Assembly (NCBI GenBank): GCA_038373885.1
Contig: JAWZYV010018255.1
Location: 434,001-498,000, forward strand
Length of the DNA: 64,000 nt
Reading direction: 5' to 3'
DNA from: Cheiracanthium punctorium
Lineage: Eukaryota > Arthropoda > Arachnida > Araneae > Cheiracanthiidae
This document shows positions 21,864-33,691 of this stretch, piece by piece. Numbering within the stretch: position 1 is the stretch's first letter; every line of letters begins with the position of its first letter. The position numbers and the translations under genes were made by a program. The notes below the pieces were generated by a model, which had not been told where the DNA came from, made no database searches, and saw only the letters and a list, made by a program, of their open reading frames with translations.

Positions 21864-24751
21864 CCTGTTTTTCATATATGATTTCATAATATAATGCGCC
21901 AGCTTCCGTAATTTTTAAGCTTCTGAAATTTGAAATTTAAATATTCTGTCGAATAAATTTTGGGACGAATTGTCTATTTCACATCCTTGTTTTAAAGAAA
22001 ATTAGTTTTCTCAAAATTCAGTAAACCTCCTGTTGTTTTAAAATAAAATAACTGTTTAATAAGCTTGGATAACGGAGAAAATAGTTTCGAAATACCTAGG
22101 ATGAAATTCCAGAAGGAGTACATTTATCAGTTTCAAAAGTAAATTATTGTTCTAGCTTTATTTCTATTTAATACAATAGCACAACAATTGCAATTGAAGT
22201 TACATGCTTATTATAAAACTGTCATTCTAACAGTCATACTTCTGATGTCCTGATTAAATTTTCCGTCTCAAATCTTTGCAACTGATTTTCAGTGCAATAT
22301 ATCAAGCACTTTATTTACATTGTTTAACTTTACATACAAAAATGAGTATTTTTGATTTCATGGAAATATCACATAGGACACACTTTACAACTGTGATAAT
22401 TCTTTGTATGTTCTGAAAAACAACAACAACAAAAGAAAGGAAGATATATATATATATATATATGAATTTGAAAATAATGCTGAAATAACAAAGGATTTTT
22501 CCATCCCTTTTTATCATGTGTGTGTAGAAATCAATACCTAGTATAAGGCTTTTCCTCTTTTGTCGGAAAAAGATTATTTCAGTATAGACAAAATAATGTC
22601 AAATATGAATATATAATACAGATGAATAGAAATTTATCGCAAAAGCAGTTATTTTTGCTTGCAAGATATTTTTAATTTATTTAAATAACTCTTCTGCACA
22701 ACCATCTCATATTTCAGGTAAGTTTAAATACTCAGGATTTATGTCAATTAAAGAATAAACGTTTCTCATAAAGTACAATATTCATTTTAGAAAAGATTTT
22801 TTTTTCACATCCATGCTGTGTATGAACGTTTGTGCATCTGAATAAATATTTTTCCTGTCTTGTGAGTGTTCTTATTTAATAGCTTTTTGTATGTAAAGAT
22901 ATTTTAAGACACTAATTTAATTTGTTAAAATGCTGAATGATTTTAGCATTTTAACTCATTTAAAAATGAGGATTTTTCAATTTTTGTTCCACTCTAACCA
23001 TAGTGGATTTTAAATCAGTGTTATTCTAATCCATTTTTATGTCCGAAATTATAAGCTAATTAAAAAAATAACTTTAGGATGTAAATAGTAAGCATCCTTC
23101 AAGATATAAGCTTAAACTTTTTATGTATACGAATTAATTTATAAATAAACTAGATGGCGATAGTGGCTCTAAATTACTTCTGTTTAATACCCCAATGTAC
23201 TAAAAAGAATTTATTATTATTATTATTCATTTTTTTCATATATATTCAGTGTGATCCCCTACGAAGACATGAGTTCGTTTGAGCCCATGTTTGCCTATGT
23301 AATATAGTTTTCTGTCCTTATCCCCTACCTCCCTACCAAATATTGATGATGAATTTTGAATCACCCTGTATACATATTGTATGTTTTATATGTATGTGAC
23401 TTTATTTTCTCTAATTATTTTCTTCTTTTTTTTAAATAATAGAAGAAGAATTAATCCAAGAATTGACATTTCCAGTGAAAATAATTCAATTATGAGTGGC
23501 TCATTAAAATCAGGAATGTATATTACTTTACCTTGGAGTGAAAATAAAATTATTATACATTAAACGAGATATGCATTAAAAAATCTCAGTACTCCAATAA
23601 AATTTCGATTCATTCCTAACGAACTGCTCTGTATAACATTTAAATTTCTCAGTAAACATTACCTACTCATATACGAAAAAGGGTGGACAAGTGTTTTGAG
23701 TAAGTTACAATTTATAAAAGAAGAAGAAACTCTACAGTTTGTTGTAACATAAAAATTTAGCTACAATTTCTAGAAACTTGCGCTACGAATTTCAAATAGT
23801 AATTGCCTTGGGTAATATAGAATTCCACTAAGATGTATCTGAGATATGAACGGATAATTCATATCATTGAGGTTATACCATTTTTATTACTCGAGGTTTT
23901 GTGGAATGTCTTATAAAATACATTCTATGTTGTAAAGATCGATCATAATGTAGGCATTTTTATTGTTTTTTTCATTTTTATGCGTCAAAAATTACCAATA
24001 CGAAACAAATAATAAGAGAAGTATTTTGATGATGATATTACTAAGACACCAAATTCCAATAAAACTGTTTTTTAATCCTAAAGGTAAAATATTCAAATCA
24101 TTACGAATGATCTACTTCTCCGTACTTTAATATCTGCTAAAATAAATGCTTTAATGTTTAAATAATAAAAAATGAAGTTCGGTTGCATAAGTTATTGATT
24201 ATTCTGAGGTATTAATTATTTCGAAGTCATTTGCTATTGCCAGTTATTAATTATTACCAAGTCATCGGTTACCGCCATGTTCTTTTACTAGTTCCTATTG
24301 GTTAACATCAGAATCTGAGCACTTATATCCAAATACGGTAACATGAAAATATGAGGTAAATTTTCTTAAATTATTTTGACAGTTTTTCAACCATTGGTAG
24401 CTTCTTGAGGAACCCATAAAGTGATTGGATTTTAAGAGTGATATTGTGTTCGTTGAATGTGAATTGAGCTGTGCGAAGATTTTTTAAACAAAATTTTAAA
24501 AGGAATAGTGTTTTATGCTTATTACTTGGCCTGGCAACCTATTGTTAAAGATGGGAACATTAAATCATCCATGTATGAACACGTCATTTGAAAAATATTT
24601 TACAATATATCTTGAAACGTTTATACTATACATATACACATTAAGATTGAATGCATAATATAAGCTGCTGGACTTCCTTGTTTTGATGAAGGTCCTTTAT
24701 TGTGTATTGCTCCGATGATACCTTGTTATTTCTCATGATTTCAATTCCAAA
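21490..24751. other. No supported gene; TA microsatellites
   Basis: AT-rich throughout, with TA runs at 21828-21861 and 22445-22463 and a TTATTATTATTA run at about 23210. Near 23360 is a solitary ATCACCCTGTATAC, the same terminal motif as the CACCCTGTA elements, without a partner. Nothing else is recognised. Confidence 0.55.
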
Positions 24752-24801
24752 TCTTATAAATAAAAATGAAATTCTGTTTGTTTGTTTGTTTGTGGATTTG
24801 A

Positions 24802-25285
24802 TTCGTATACAAATCCACAAAAATGGACCTATCGGCCTGAAATTTAGTACAGATATGTAAAATAATATAGAATAACTCATAGTCCACTTTAAAACTTTGA
24901 AAGTCCACCCGTTCCCGGAATTTAAGAGATTTTTTATGCTCTTCACGCAAAAATCTTTCCGTAATTGTAACCCCTGTAGTGAAAAAACTGTGAAATAAGG
25001 ATCATGGTTGCCATGTGTGGCGATTTTGCCGAATAAAATGTCGTTCGTATACAAATCCACAAAAATGGACCTATCGGCCTGAAATTTAGCACAGATATGT
25101 AAAATAATATAGAATAAAGCGTAGTCCACTTTAAAACTTTGAAAGTCCACCCGTTTCCGGAATTTAAGAGATTTTTTATGCTATTCACGCAAAAAGCTTT
25201 CCGTAATTGTAACTCCTGTAGTGAAAAAAGCGTGAAATAAGGATCGTGGTTGCCAAGTGTGGCGATTTTGCCGAATAAAATGTTT
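24802..25285 (+). repeat. Tandem duplication of Helitron 5' module, 242 bp x 2
   Basis: TTCGTATACAAATCCACAAA starts unit 1 (24802) and unit 2 (25044). Both units then carry GGACCTATCGGCCTGAAATT, AAAGTCCACCCGTT.CCGGA and end in GCGATTTTGCCGAATAAAATG. Differences are single bases, so the duplication is fairly recent. A diverged single module lies at 54100-54320. Confidence 0.9.
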
Positions 25286-26159
25286 TAAATTCTCAAAGTA
25301 AAAATAAAAGAATAATAATGATTTTTTTTTTGTTAGTTTACATACGTAAGGTTATTTTTTTTTAAATTATAATATCGTGTGCATGGGAAATCAGAGCAGG
25401 AATGTAATGCTTTACACGCAAAACAATAAGAATTGAAGATTTCCGAGGCTAATAGGTAAATTATTTTAGTTTCTCGAAAAAATAAAATGGCTCAAATGCC
25501 GATTTTGTGAAAGTGAGTTCTAGCGGTTTGCACAGATTTCGGATTGGCGCAATTTATTGAGAGCTTAAGGAAATAGATTTTTGAAAACAAGTGCAAAGCT
25601 TTTATTAGAATACAGCGTTAAATTTTAATGATCCGTGAAGAAATAATGCAGTTATTAAGGGATTTCAATTGATCTATCTCCAGAATTCTCGCCAAATGAG
25701 TACATTGATTTAAGTTGGGGGAATTCCGCCAAATTTCAGGAAATTGAAATCTTCTCATTTAGTACATCGGAGTAATGATGAATAAAACACGTTATAGTTG
25801 ATAATTTTAAAAAATTCGGCTGTATTAAGGGATTCAACTTTTCAAATAAAGGCTTGCTTTACTTTTTCGCGGTCGAACCATTTCCCATATATTATTGCTG
25901 CTAAGTCAATGCTTCGAATGATTTCCTGAAAAAACGCTTGCAAAATGGCGTATGTTGGCACTTTGGTGAGGCTTAGATTTGAAACTGGATTTTATTTGAG
26001 ACTGGGATATATAATGACACTGGTTATAGATAAAAATAAATGTTGGTATGAGTGTATGAGGTTGAAAAACTCCAGCACCGTTGAGCACCGTTGCACCATG
26101 AAATTTGGTTCACCTAAGTCTTTTATCATGGAGAAGATTTTTATGCTATCCGTTTTCCT

Positions 26160-27500
26160 CTAACTTGCCACCAGGTGGCGCAACAGAACGGCGAATTCTA
26201 TTCCGTTTAGCCGTTTGCTATGCGAATATCATCCAACCGATTTCGATGAAATTTGGTACACGCGAATATTAGAACACGGAGAATATTTTTCATTATCCAT
26301 TTTGCTGTAACTTGCCGCTAAATGGCGCTGAAAAGCATCAACTTCTATACCGTTCGACCGATCGGCATAAAATGTTTTATACTTACACATTTGAGCACGA
26401 AGAATATATTCTAACTGCGTTCTTTTTGATGTTACTCACCACTAGATGACACTGCAATGCATTATTATTTTAACTCGCCACTAGATGACGCTGCAGCAGG
26501 CCAAATTCTTGACCATTCAAACGGTCGCTATGAAAATCAGTATACATAGCTATTTGAACAATGAGAATATTTTGGCGTTATCCATTTTGCTATAACTCGC
26601 CACTTGACGGCGCTGTAGCAAATCATTACTTTAATTAACTACTAGATGACCCTGCAGTGTATCACTTCTTGACTGTGCAAATGATCGTTATGAAAATTGG
26701 TATACATAGATAGTTGAACACGGTCGCTATGAAAATCAGTATACATAGCTATTTGAACAATGAGAATATTTTGGCGTTATCCATTTTGCTATAACTCGCC
26801 ACTTGACGGCGCTGTAGCAAATCATTACTTTAATTAACTACTAGATGGCCCTGCAGTGTATCACTTCTTGACTGTGCAAATGATCGTTATGAAAATTGGT
26901 ATACATAGATAGTTGAACACGGTCGCTATGAAAATCAGTATACATAGCTATTTGAACAATGAGAATATTTTGGCGTTATCCATTTTGCTATAACTCGCCA
27001 CTTGACGGCGCTGTAGCAAATCATTACTTTAATTAACTACTAGATGGCCCTGCAGTGTATCACTTCTTGACTGTGGAAATGATCGTTATGAAAATTGGTA
27101 TACATAGATAGTTGAACACGGTCGCTATGAAAATCAGTATACATAGCTATTTGAACAATGAGAATATTTTGGCGTTATCCATTTTGCTATAACTCGCCAC
27201 TTGACGGCGCTGTAGCAAATCATTACTTTATTGAACCACTGGATGGCCCTGCAGTGTATCACTTCTTGACTGTGCAAATGATCGCTATGAAAATAGGTAT
27301 ACATAGATATTTGAACACGGGGAAGAGTTTGGCGCTATCCATTTTCCTATAACTTGCCACTAGATGTCGCGTCAACACATGAACTTCAGGACTGTCCAGC
27401 CGATAGTCATGAAAATTCGTATACATCGATATCTGAATGCGAAAAATATTTTCGCCATATCCGTTTTGCTAAAACTCGCCACTAGATTGCGCTACGCCGC
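26160..27500 (+). repeat. Satellite-like array, about 100-bp monomers
   Basis: Monomers share AACTCGCCACTAGATGGCGC, a CGNTATGAAAATNNGTATACAT block and TTTTGGCGTTATCCATTTTG. Outer copies are diverged. The middle is a homogenised 199-bp higher-order unit starting at 26521, 26720, 26919 and 27118 (ACGGTCGCTATGAAAATCAG). Each unit holds two monomers distinguished by TTGAACAATG versus TTGAACACGG and CACTTGACGGCG versus TACTAGATG. A similar, unamplified monomer series occurs at 60650-61300. The array lies wholly inside the Helitron. Confidence 0.85.
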
Positions 27501-27678
27501 ATGGCCTTCTGCACCGTACAAACGATTGCCTTGCAATTCGGTATGCATGATTATTGGACACAATATAACGCGATATCCACTATGCTATATCTGTTTATTA
27601 CAATGAATAGTAATCACCACAAATCGTAATATCAAAAAGTCCATTCATTCCCGTGCGAAGAACGGGTACTTCAGCTAG

Positions 27679-29033
27679 TGACTAAATAAATATATAGCAA
27701 TACAAATACTTTAAAGGATGCATGTAGAAACTTGTAAAATGGATTATCGACGTGCAAATAACATATTTGTAGAAATCATGCGAAATTTAGAATCAGTACA
27801 GCTTTCGATATGATTGAATTAATTGATAGTAATACATTTGCAATTAATGCCATTAAATAAACTATGTATGTATTAAATCAAGCTATAATTAATAAATTTC
27901 TAAATGGGAGCTAAGCTTATTGAATATTTAATTTGGAAGATAAGTGCATGTTCTTGACAAAATTAGCATCACACAATCATTAAATTGCATAAGTATTTTA
28001 ACAAATGATTTTTTTTTAAATTTTCATAGTTTTTACTATAAATGTAGTACACAAATAGTGTGTTAATCGCTGGTTAATACTAGAGCCATGGATTGTTTCA
28101 ACAAGAATGTTCATCGATATATTAATCACCCTATTTCAGACATGTCTGTCTACTAGCTTGTTTTAAGCATTTTTAAGCATGTTTTTAAGCTTGTGCAGAT
28201 AAAAAGGGGGAAAAGGCCTTTATTATGTTGTTCAGCGTCATCGAATTAGTAAGTAAAGATTGCTTCATTACACTAATGTTAAAAATAAAAGGCGTAATAT
28301 CACGGCACTGATGTTTGTGTCAACGTGTCATTTTTCATACTGTGTGCAAAGTGTAGAGGGAATGGCAGACCGGAGTCCACAGGTGTATTGGGAAAATGCT
28401 TACAGCATGAAGGATAAATGAGAGTGTTTTGGAACATTCTACTAAATTTATCCGTTTTATGCCTTGTCCATTTTTAGCATTATTGTTCGCCGTAATGCAC
28501 ATAATGTGCGGACTAAGGTGTCTTTTTGTATCAAGTGAATGTCGGTGAATAACTTTATAATTGAAATTTGTATTGTAACTCATATCGTTTTTGTGAAAAG
28601 AACACTGAGTAGGTAGCACTAGGTAGGTAGGAAAAGCTAGCACTGTGAACGATTTCAATGCTTTGCGCATAGATACTTCACAATACCTAAACCCAATTTT
28701 AAGACTTTAGGGGACACATGACGTGACACTGTAAGGTAATTTTTATGTGGTCTGTGCTGTAATGAGATCTTTTCAATAGCTCAAGGTGAAGGTGAGAAAT
28801 TCATCTAAATATATTTACGCTCATGACTGAGAGAGAAAGTGAGGGAGAGAGAAGCTCACACAGTCCTGCTCAGGACACTCCTAAATAAAACTTTTAAAGT
28901 CATTTTACCTAAAAAGTCATTTTACTTGAAAAGTTAAAAGTCATTTAAAGTCATTTTACTTAAAAAGTTAAAAGCGAAAAACGTAATAAATTCCACACCG
29001 TTTGCATGATCGACTGCAAATTTTTCACAATTA
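27679..29033. other. No supported gene
   Basis: 28320-28690 is somewhat GC-balanced and holds a 111-codon minus-strand frame (28335-28670) with no recognisable domain. Directly before the next Helitron, 28885-28978 is a small tandem array of AAAGTCATTTTAC(T/C)TNAAAAGT. Confidence 0.45.
28885..28978 (+). repeat. Short minisatellite
   Basis: Three to four irregular copies of AAAGTCATTTTACTTAAAAA with partial units TTAAAAGTCATTTA between them. Confidence 0.7.
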
Positions 29034-30121
29034 TCTATACAAATAAAACAGTGTGTAAACTGTCAGTTAGTTGGTTGGTTAGTTAGTTAGTTTGTCTGTG
29101 TCTCGCGTAGGTCCGAAACGGGTGATCGTAGACCTACCAAATTTTGTATGGGAATTCTCCAGGACGGGTCCCGACATACCTCGAAGCGATTTTTTCGAAA
29201 TTCGATTTATTTTAGGAGATATCGATAAAAAACGTGTCGCAAAAAGTTCATTTTTTTCGCTTCGCCATTTCGCAATTGTAACCCCGCAGTGGAATGAGTT
29301 AGAATATATAAGCATATCTAGGTTGCCATATTTGGCATATTTATTAAATGATTCAGACTCTTGAAATAAAAATAAAAGAATAACGATTTTTTTTTGTTGT
29401 TTAGATTATTTGTAAGGTTGTTTTTTAATTAAAATATCGTGTGCATGTGAAATCAGAGCAGGAACGAAATGTTTTATACTCAAAATTTTCACAATTATCT
29501 ATAGAAAAGAAAAATAGGATTTGGAAATTTTCCGAGACTAAAATGTGCAAATTTTTAATTTGGTGAAAAATAAAACGGTTGATGTGCGATTTTGAGGAGA
29601 TGATTCTAACGCTTGGCGCAATTTATCGTAATTTTATCGTCTGCTGGATACACTTGAGAATAAGTTTTTGAAATTTACATTCAGTTCGACTTGTGCATCT
29701 TTCTGCGCAGCTTTTCTCCATCTATTTCTAATGTATTGTGTGTGGGGGGGGGGATTACGATCGATTAGCTCCGAGTGGGCTCTAGGTCGAAGGGTGGGGT
29801 GCCCTCCATCTGGGTCTTTCTGAGGGGTCCTAACCAGTATTTACGCTATGTTTCGGAGAAAACCACGGAAAACTCAGAACGGTTAGGTCGACGGATAGGT
29901 CCAGTGATATTACCACTGTGCCATGGTGAGGCCTTCTAATGTATTACATCCAGAAAATTTATGTTAGAAATATCGATTTTAATTTTGCTTAATCACACTC
30001 ATGAATAATGATATACTTTCCAACTTAATGAAATAAGGAACGAAATTAGGGAAGACCCACGGACTACCCATGGACGAGATTTATTAAGATGGCGAACCAA
30101 CTGGTAGCCGGAGGCGGCTAG
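29034..30121 (+). mobile_element. Non-autonomous Helitron (copy A)
   Basis: The 5' end A|TCTATACAAATAAAACAG (29034) is followed by a GTTAGTTAGTTTGTCTGTG stretch and GGTCCGAAACGGG. The 3' end is TAGCCGGAGGCGGCTAG|T (30121), with the short GCC-GGA-GGC fold just before CTAG. Internal blocks match copies B and C. A SINE is inserted at 29738-29933, so the element without it is about 880 bp. Only 12 bases separate it from copy B in the same orientation. Confidence 0.75.
29738..29933 (-). mobile_element. tRNA-derived SINE inserted in a Helitron
   Basis: The insert is flanked by a perfect 12-bp duplication TTCTAATGTATT (29726-29737 and 29934-29945). Copy B has the uninterrupted site TTTCTAATGCATTACAT. 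On the minus strand it starts GGCCTCACCATGGCACAGTG, where TGGCACAGTGGT matches a tRNA A box. It then runs CACTGGACC...GTCGACCTAACCGTTCTGA and ends in a C-run plus ACACAC. The same landmarks occur in the SINE at 38763-38977. LINE-type target duplication plus a pol III A box support SINE retroposition. Confidence 0.75.
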
Positions 30122-30133
30122 TGTAAAAATAAA

Positions 30134-31391
30134 TCTATATAAATAAAGCAAAGTGTCAACTGTCCGTTAGTTTGTTTGTTTGTTTGTCTGTGTCTCGGGT
30201 AGCTCCGAAACGGATGTTTGTAGACCTACGAAATTTTTTACGGAAATTCTACAGGACGGGTCCCGACACACCTCGAAGCGATATTTTCAAAATTCGAATA
30301 ATTTTAGTATCGATAAAAAAAACGTGTCGCAAAAGGTTCATTTTTTCGCTTCGCCATTTCGCAATTGTAACACCGCAGATGAATGAGTGAGAACTTAAGC
30401 ATATCTAGGTTGCCATATTTGGCATTTTTTTAAATGATTCAGACTCTTGAAGTTAAAATAAAAAAATAACGATTTTTTTGTTCACATTATTTGTCAGGTT
30501 GTTTTTTAATTAAAATATCGTGTGCATGGGAAATCAGAGCAGGAATGAAATAATTTATACTCAAAAGAAAAATAGAATGTTGAAATTTTCCGAAAATAAA
30601 TGTGCAACTTTTTAATTTGGCGAAAAATAAAAGGATTGATGTGCGATTTTGAGAAGATGTAATTCTAGCGCCAAGCGCTATTTATCGTCTGCTTTTGCTA
30701 CTTGAATTATGAATACACCTGAATGAGTTTTTAAACTTCAGTTCGAAATGTGCATTTTTCTACGCAGCTGTTTCCCGTCTATTTCTAATGCATTACATAC
30801 AGAAAGAAAATTGTTAGAAATATCAATTTGAATTGTGTTTGATCACACTCATTAATAATGATATACTTTCCAACTAAATGGAATAATGAAAGAAAATAGG
30901 GAAGACCCATGGATTATAATCCGCTTTTAATATATAGCGCTTAGTGCTTTTTTAAAATCTGAAAGTATTTCAGATTTTCTTACTTTTTTTTTTCCTTTCC
31001 GTTTTCTGATAAAGGCCAATATATCCAGAAGCTCTTCGGAATTAATATAGGACGAAAATAAGTTGTTCATTTTTGTAAGTTTTTATCATTTAACCATCTT
31101 ATTTTTGTAACCAGGGGCGGCCCGACACAGTAGGCATCACATCTGGGCGCCGGCTTTGAAGGTGCTTCATATCGAACTCAAAAACTAAGTAGAGCATAAA
31201 AGGGGGTATCTTTTTTATATAAGCAGGGGGCGACACTTACCGTAGGACAGCTCCTGTTTGTAACCATCTTAATTTCAAATTACATTCAGAATCTGAGAGA
31301 TTTCAGTGACAAGGAAGCCGGTGAGGAACAGGATTCTGTCAGAACAAGATTTATTAAGATGGCGAACCAACTGGTCGCCGGAGGCGGCTAG
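30134..31391 (+). mobile_element. Non-autonomous Helitron (copy B)
   Basis: The 5' end is A|TCTATATAAATAAAGCAAAG (30134) and the 3' end TCGCCGGAGGCGGCTAG|T (31391). It is collinear with copy A at the 5' part (GCTCCGAAACGGATG, CGACACACCTCGAAGCGAT, TTTCGCAATTGTAAC). It retains the inner block GCGGCCCGACACAGTAGGCA that copy A lacks. No coding capacity. The 3' 45 bases (AGATTTATTAAGATGGCGAA onwards) are nearly identical to those of copy A. Confidence 0.8.
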
Positions 31392-31563
31392 TAAATAGAT
31401 AAAATAATACAGGAAACAATCTACGCTACTCTAAAAATCTGAAAATAACCCATTCTCTAATTTTTAAGCTATTTTTCGCATTTACTCCACTTTTCTATAT
31501 CAGAGAGTAAAAAAAGTTAGCCAAATGACAAAATTCGTGTCTCAAGTGACATTGACATCATAT
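31392..31563 (+). repeat. Helitron-family fragment
   Basis: TAAGCTATTTTTCGCATTTA through AGTGACATTGACATCATATT parallels 54217-54318 (AAGCGATTTTTTGCTATTTT ... AGTGACATTGACGTCATATT). The match stops exactly where the LTR at 31564 begins, which dates the LTR as a later insertion. Confidence 0.55.
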
Positions 31564-32521
31564 TGTTTCAGAATACTCCGCTTGTTTCCAGGGTTTGTCT
31601 TTCTAAAGTTCAGTAGGTGTAGAAAGTTCTAGAAAACAGTCCACTTGTCAGGATGGAACACAAACTTTATTATTTCTAGAACTTCGTCGAACAATCAGCT
31701 GTACAAGATTCACTAGCACAATCAAACAATAACGTGCTTTTTAACATTCCGCTTGGATCTGAAGCTCCCAGAAATGTGTATTTCTGAGAGCTGTAACTCT
31801 CACACAAAATAAAACACTTCCTGTATTTCTCACACAAAAGAAAACACTTCCACAGGCAAAAATTCAGTGGAAATGTATGAGAGGTATCGTAAGCAATCCC
31901 CCAAGACTCGGTAATAAAGAATTTATACACAGCACTTTAAAATCAACAGCTAAAAGCAAGCGGAAACACCGCTTCTGTTGCGTCAATTCAAAGCATAGTA
32001 CAGCCAACTCACTCGACAGGAGCTCAAGTCACTCTGAACTGGGGCCTCTGAATGCTGGTGACGCAGAAGCTACAAGAAGCTTCCAGAAAAATGCATTTCT
32101 CGAAGATTCCATAAACCGTGAATTTTAATTACGCCATAGAAGAGAAGAGAAATATTAGGCTATTATGCATGGGAATGCAGAAAAAGTATCTTTACAAGCC
32201 CCTTTGGGAAAATCGCGCCAACTTAAGAAAATATCGCCAAGCTTGGTAACTTTTGGTGAAATATCGCCAAATATAAGTCATATATATTTTGGCGCCAAAA
32301 AAAGTCCCCGAAAGTGAAGTTACCGAAGGTCTACGACCAATATTTCTCGAGATTTCTAGAAACCCCACACTAATGAATAGGGAAACCCAAACCGTATCTC
32401 CGGTTCTAGTTGACCAATTTTGATGCAACAAAAATCAAAATTTAACTACTTGACGCGTAGAATACGAATTTTAAACTATTTTAAACCCCAGGACGGCGGG
32501 TTGCCCCGAAAATTCGTAACA
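31564..32521 (-). mobile_element. Gypsy-type 3' LTR with polypurine tract
   Basis: Read on the minus strand, a polypurine tract GGGAAGGGGGCAA directly precedes TGTTACGAATTTTCGGGG (start at 32521). PPT followed by TGTTACGA is typical of Ty3/gypsy LTR starts. An AATAAAGTTTGTGTTCC polyadenylation region lies near 31660-31675. The end is taken as ...CTGAAACA at 31564, because homology to a Helitron fragment resumes there; ...GGAAACA at 31583 is the alternative. Internal retroviral-like coding is not recognisable above 32521, so this looks like the tail of a truncated element. The frames inside are not genes. Confidence 0.55.
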
Positions 32522-33691
32522 TTGCCCCCTTCCCAAGGACTGCACTTACCGTAATAGTACAGCTAGCAATAGTGTGTGATCTTTCATAATCGATGATTTC
32601 CTTATGGTTTACGTTTCTTCCTAAGAAAATTTGTAATATTTAATTTACTAAGCGCTACAAACTCTTTTTCTATCTAAAGAGTAAAGTTTTCCAAATAGAA
32701 TAAATAATAAACAGCGCACATAATTTAACCTTCTAAACGTTTTAGAAAAGGGCACGATCTTGTTAGATACTAGCTGTGTGGAATTAACAGAATAAAGAAT
32801 TGAATTTTTTGAAATTATTTGATATGGAGAAAACAACTTCTAAGTACATTATTTTAAAACAAACAGATTTTATTAATATGAAAACGATGCGTGTTGCTGG
32901 CAAAGCTTTTCAATATTTCTCTTCAGTACATTTTGAATTGTTAAATTTAAAATTGAGTAAATTAAAATTAACAAAATATCTCCGAATTTCAAAGTGATGT
33001 TACAAACACGGAATTACATTTTTTGGCCAGTTATTCATCCGTTTGTTTGAATCTTAATTCTTGACTCAGAATAACTTACAATTTCGATCTGCAACAGCGC
33101 GGCATTATGGAATTAGTAAATGTCTTTTAATGAGACACAAGGAAGTAGATTACAAAACAGTAATTAATGTTCCTAAATCGATTACCAATTCGTAAGCAGC
33201 AAAGTCTGCTAAGCCTGGACCGTCGAAATTCATCTCTGTGATTGCTAGGTTATTCAAGAGAGGCAACGAACCACGTACAAGAAACTAATTACACAGTCGA
33301 GGATAAATTTGAAATGTCATAGAAAAATCGATGAAGCTCCACGGGTTCTGAGCGTGTGTGCAGATTCTAACTTCTGAGGAAGATAGAGAATTTTTTATCA
33401 CGGTTTAAAAATACCCTTAGTAAATTTCAACTTTTAGCATGAAATGTGCAATTCGTAAACCTGTATGTATACTTAGTATGTACTAATATATGTTTCTAAT
33501 AAGTATTTGTATCTCTTTTTCACGGATTTATTCACGGACCTTTTCGGATTTATTTGTTCGAGGAATCTTTCATCATATTTTAAGTTGATGTTTTTATTAT
33601 CTAGCATTTTATGAGCAGTTTAAGTGATAAACGATTTATGCTTGTTACTAGCAAAAATTCAGAATATTTTGTTTTTTGCATACATCTCAAG
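32522..33691. other. No supported gene
   Basis: The first 100 bases may be internal sequence of the truncated LTR element. The rest is AT-rich and unassigned. Confidence 0.5.

Larger units (their letters stand above)
24752..27678 (+). mobile_element. Full-length non-autonomous Helitron, 2.9 kb
   Basis: The 5' end is A|TCTTATAAATAAAAATG (24752). The 3' end is CCCGTGCGAAGAACGGG (27650-27666, stem CCCGT/ACGGG) followed 8 bases later by CTAG|T (27675-27678). These are the canonical Helitron signals: 5'-TC, a short 3' hairpin, CTRR, and insertion between A and T with no target duplication. Inside are a duplicated 242-bp 5' module and a long satellite-like array. There is no Rep or helicase coding, so an autonomous partner elsewhere must have mobilised it. 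It is a relative of the element at 60312-61505. Confidence 0.8.

Noticed and set aside
24641..25188. 169- and 81-codon minus-strand frames with a repeated peptide
   Set aside because: They are translations of the duplicated Helitron 5' module. The repeated peptide reflects DNA duplication, and composition and context argue against a protein.
26160..27300. Regularly spaced repeats resembling a CRISPR array
   Set aside because: The units are contiguous satellite monomers without unique spacers, inside a eukaryotic Helitron. No cas genes; not a CRISPR.
31676..32431. Three open frames of 79-84 codons
   Set aside because: They lie inside the gypsy-type LTR, whose promoter and polyadenylation sequences are not coding.
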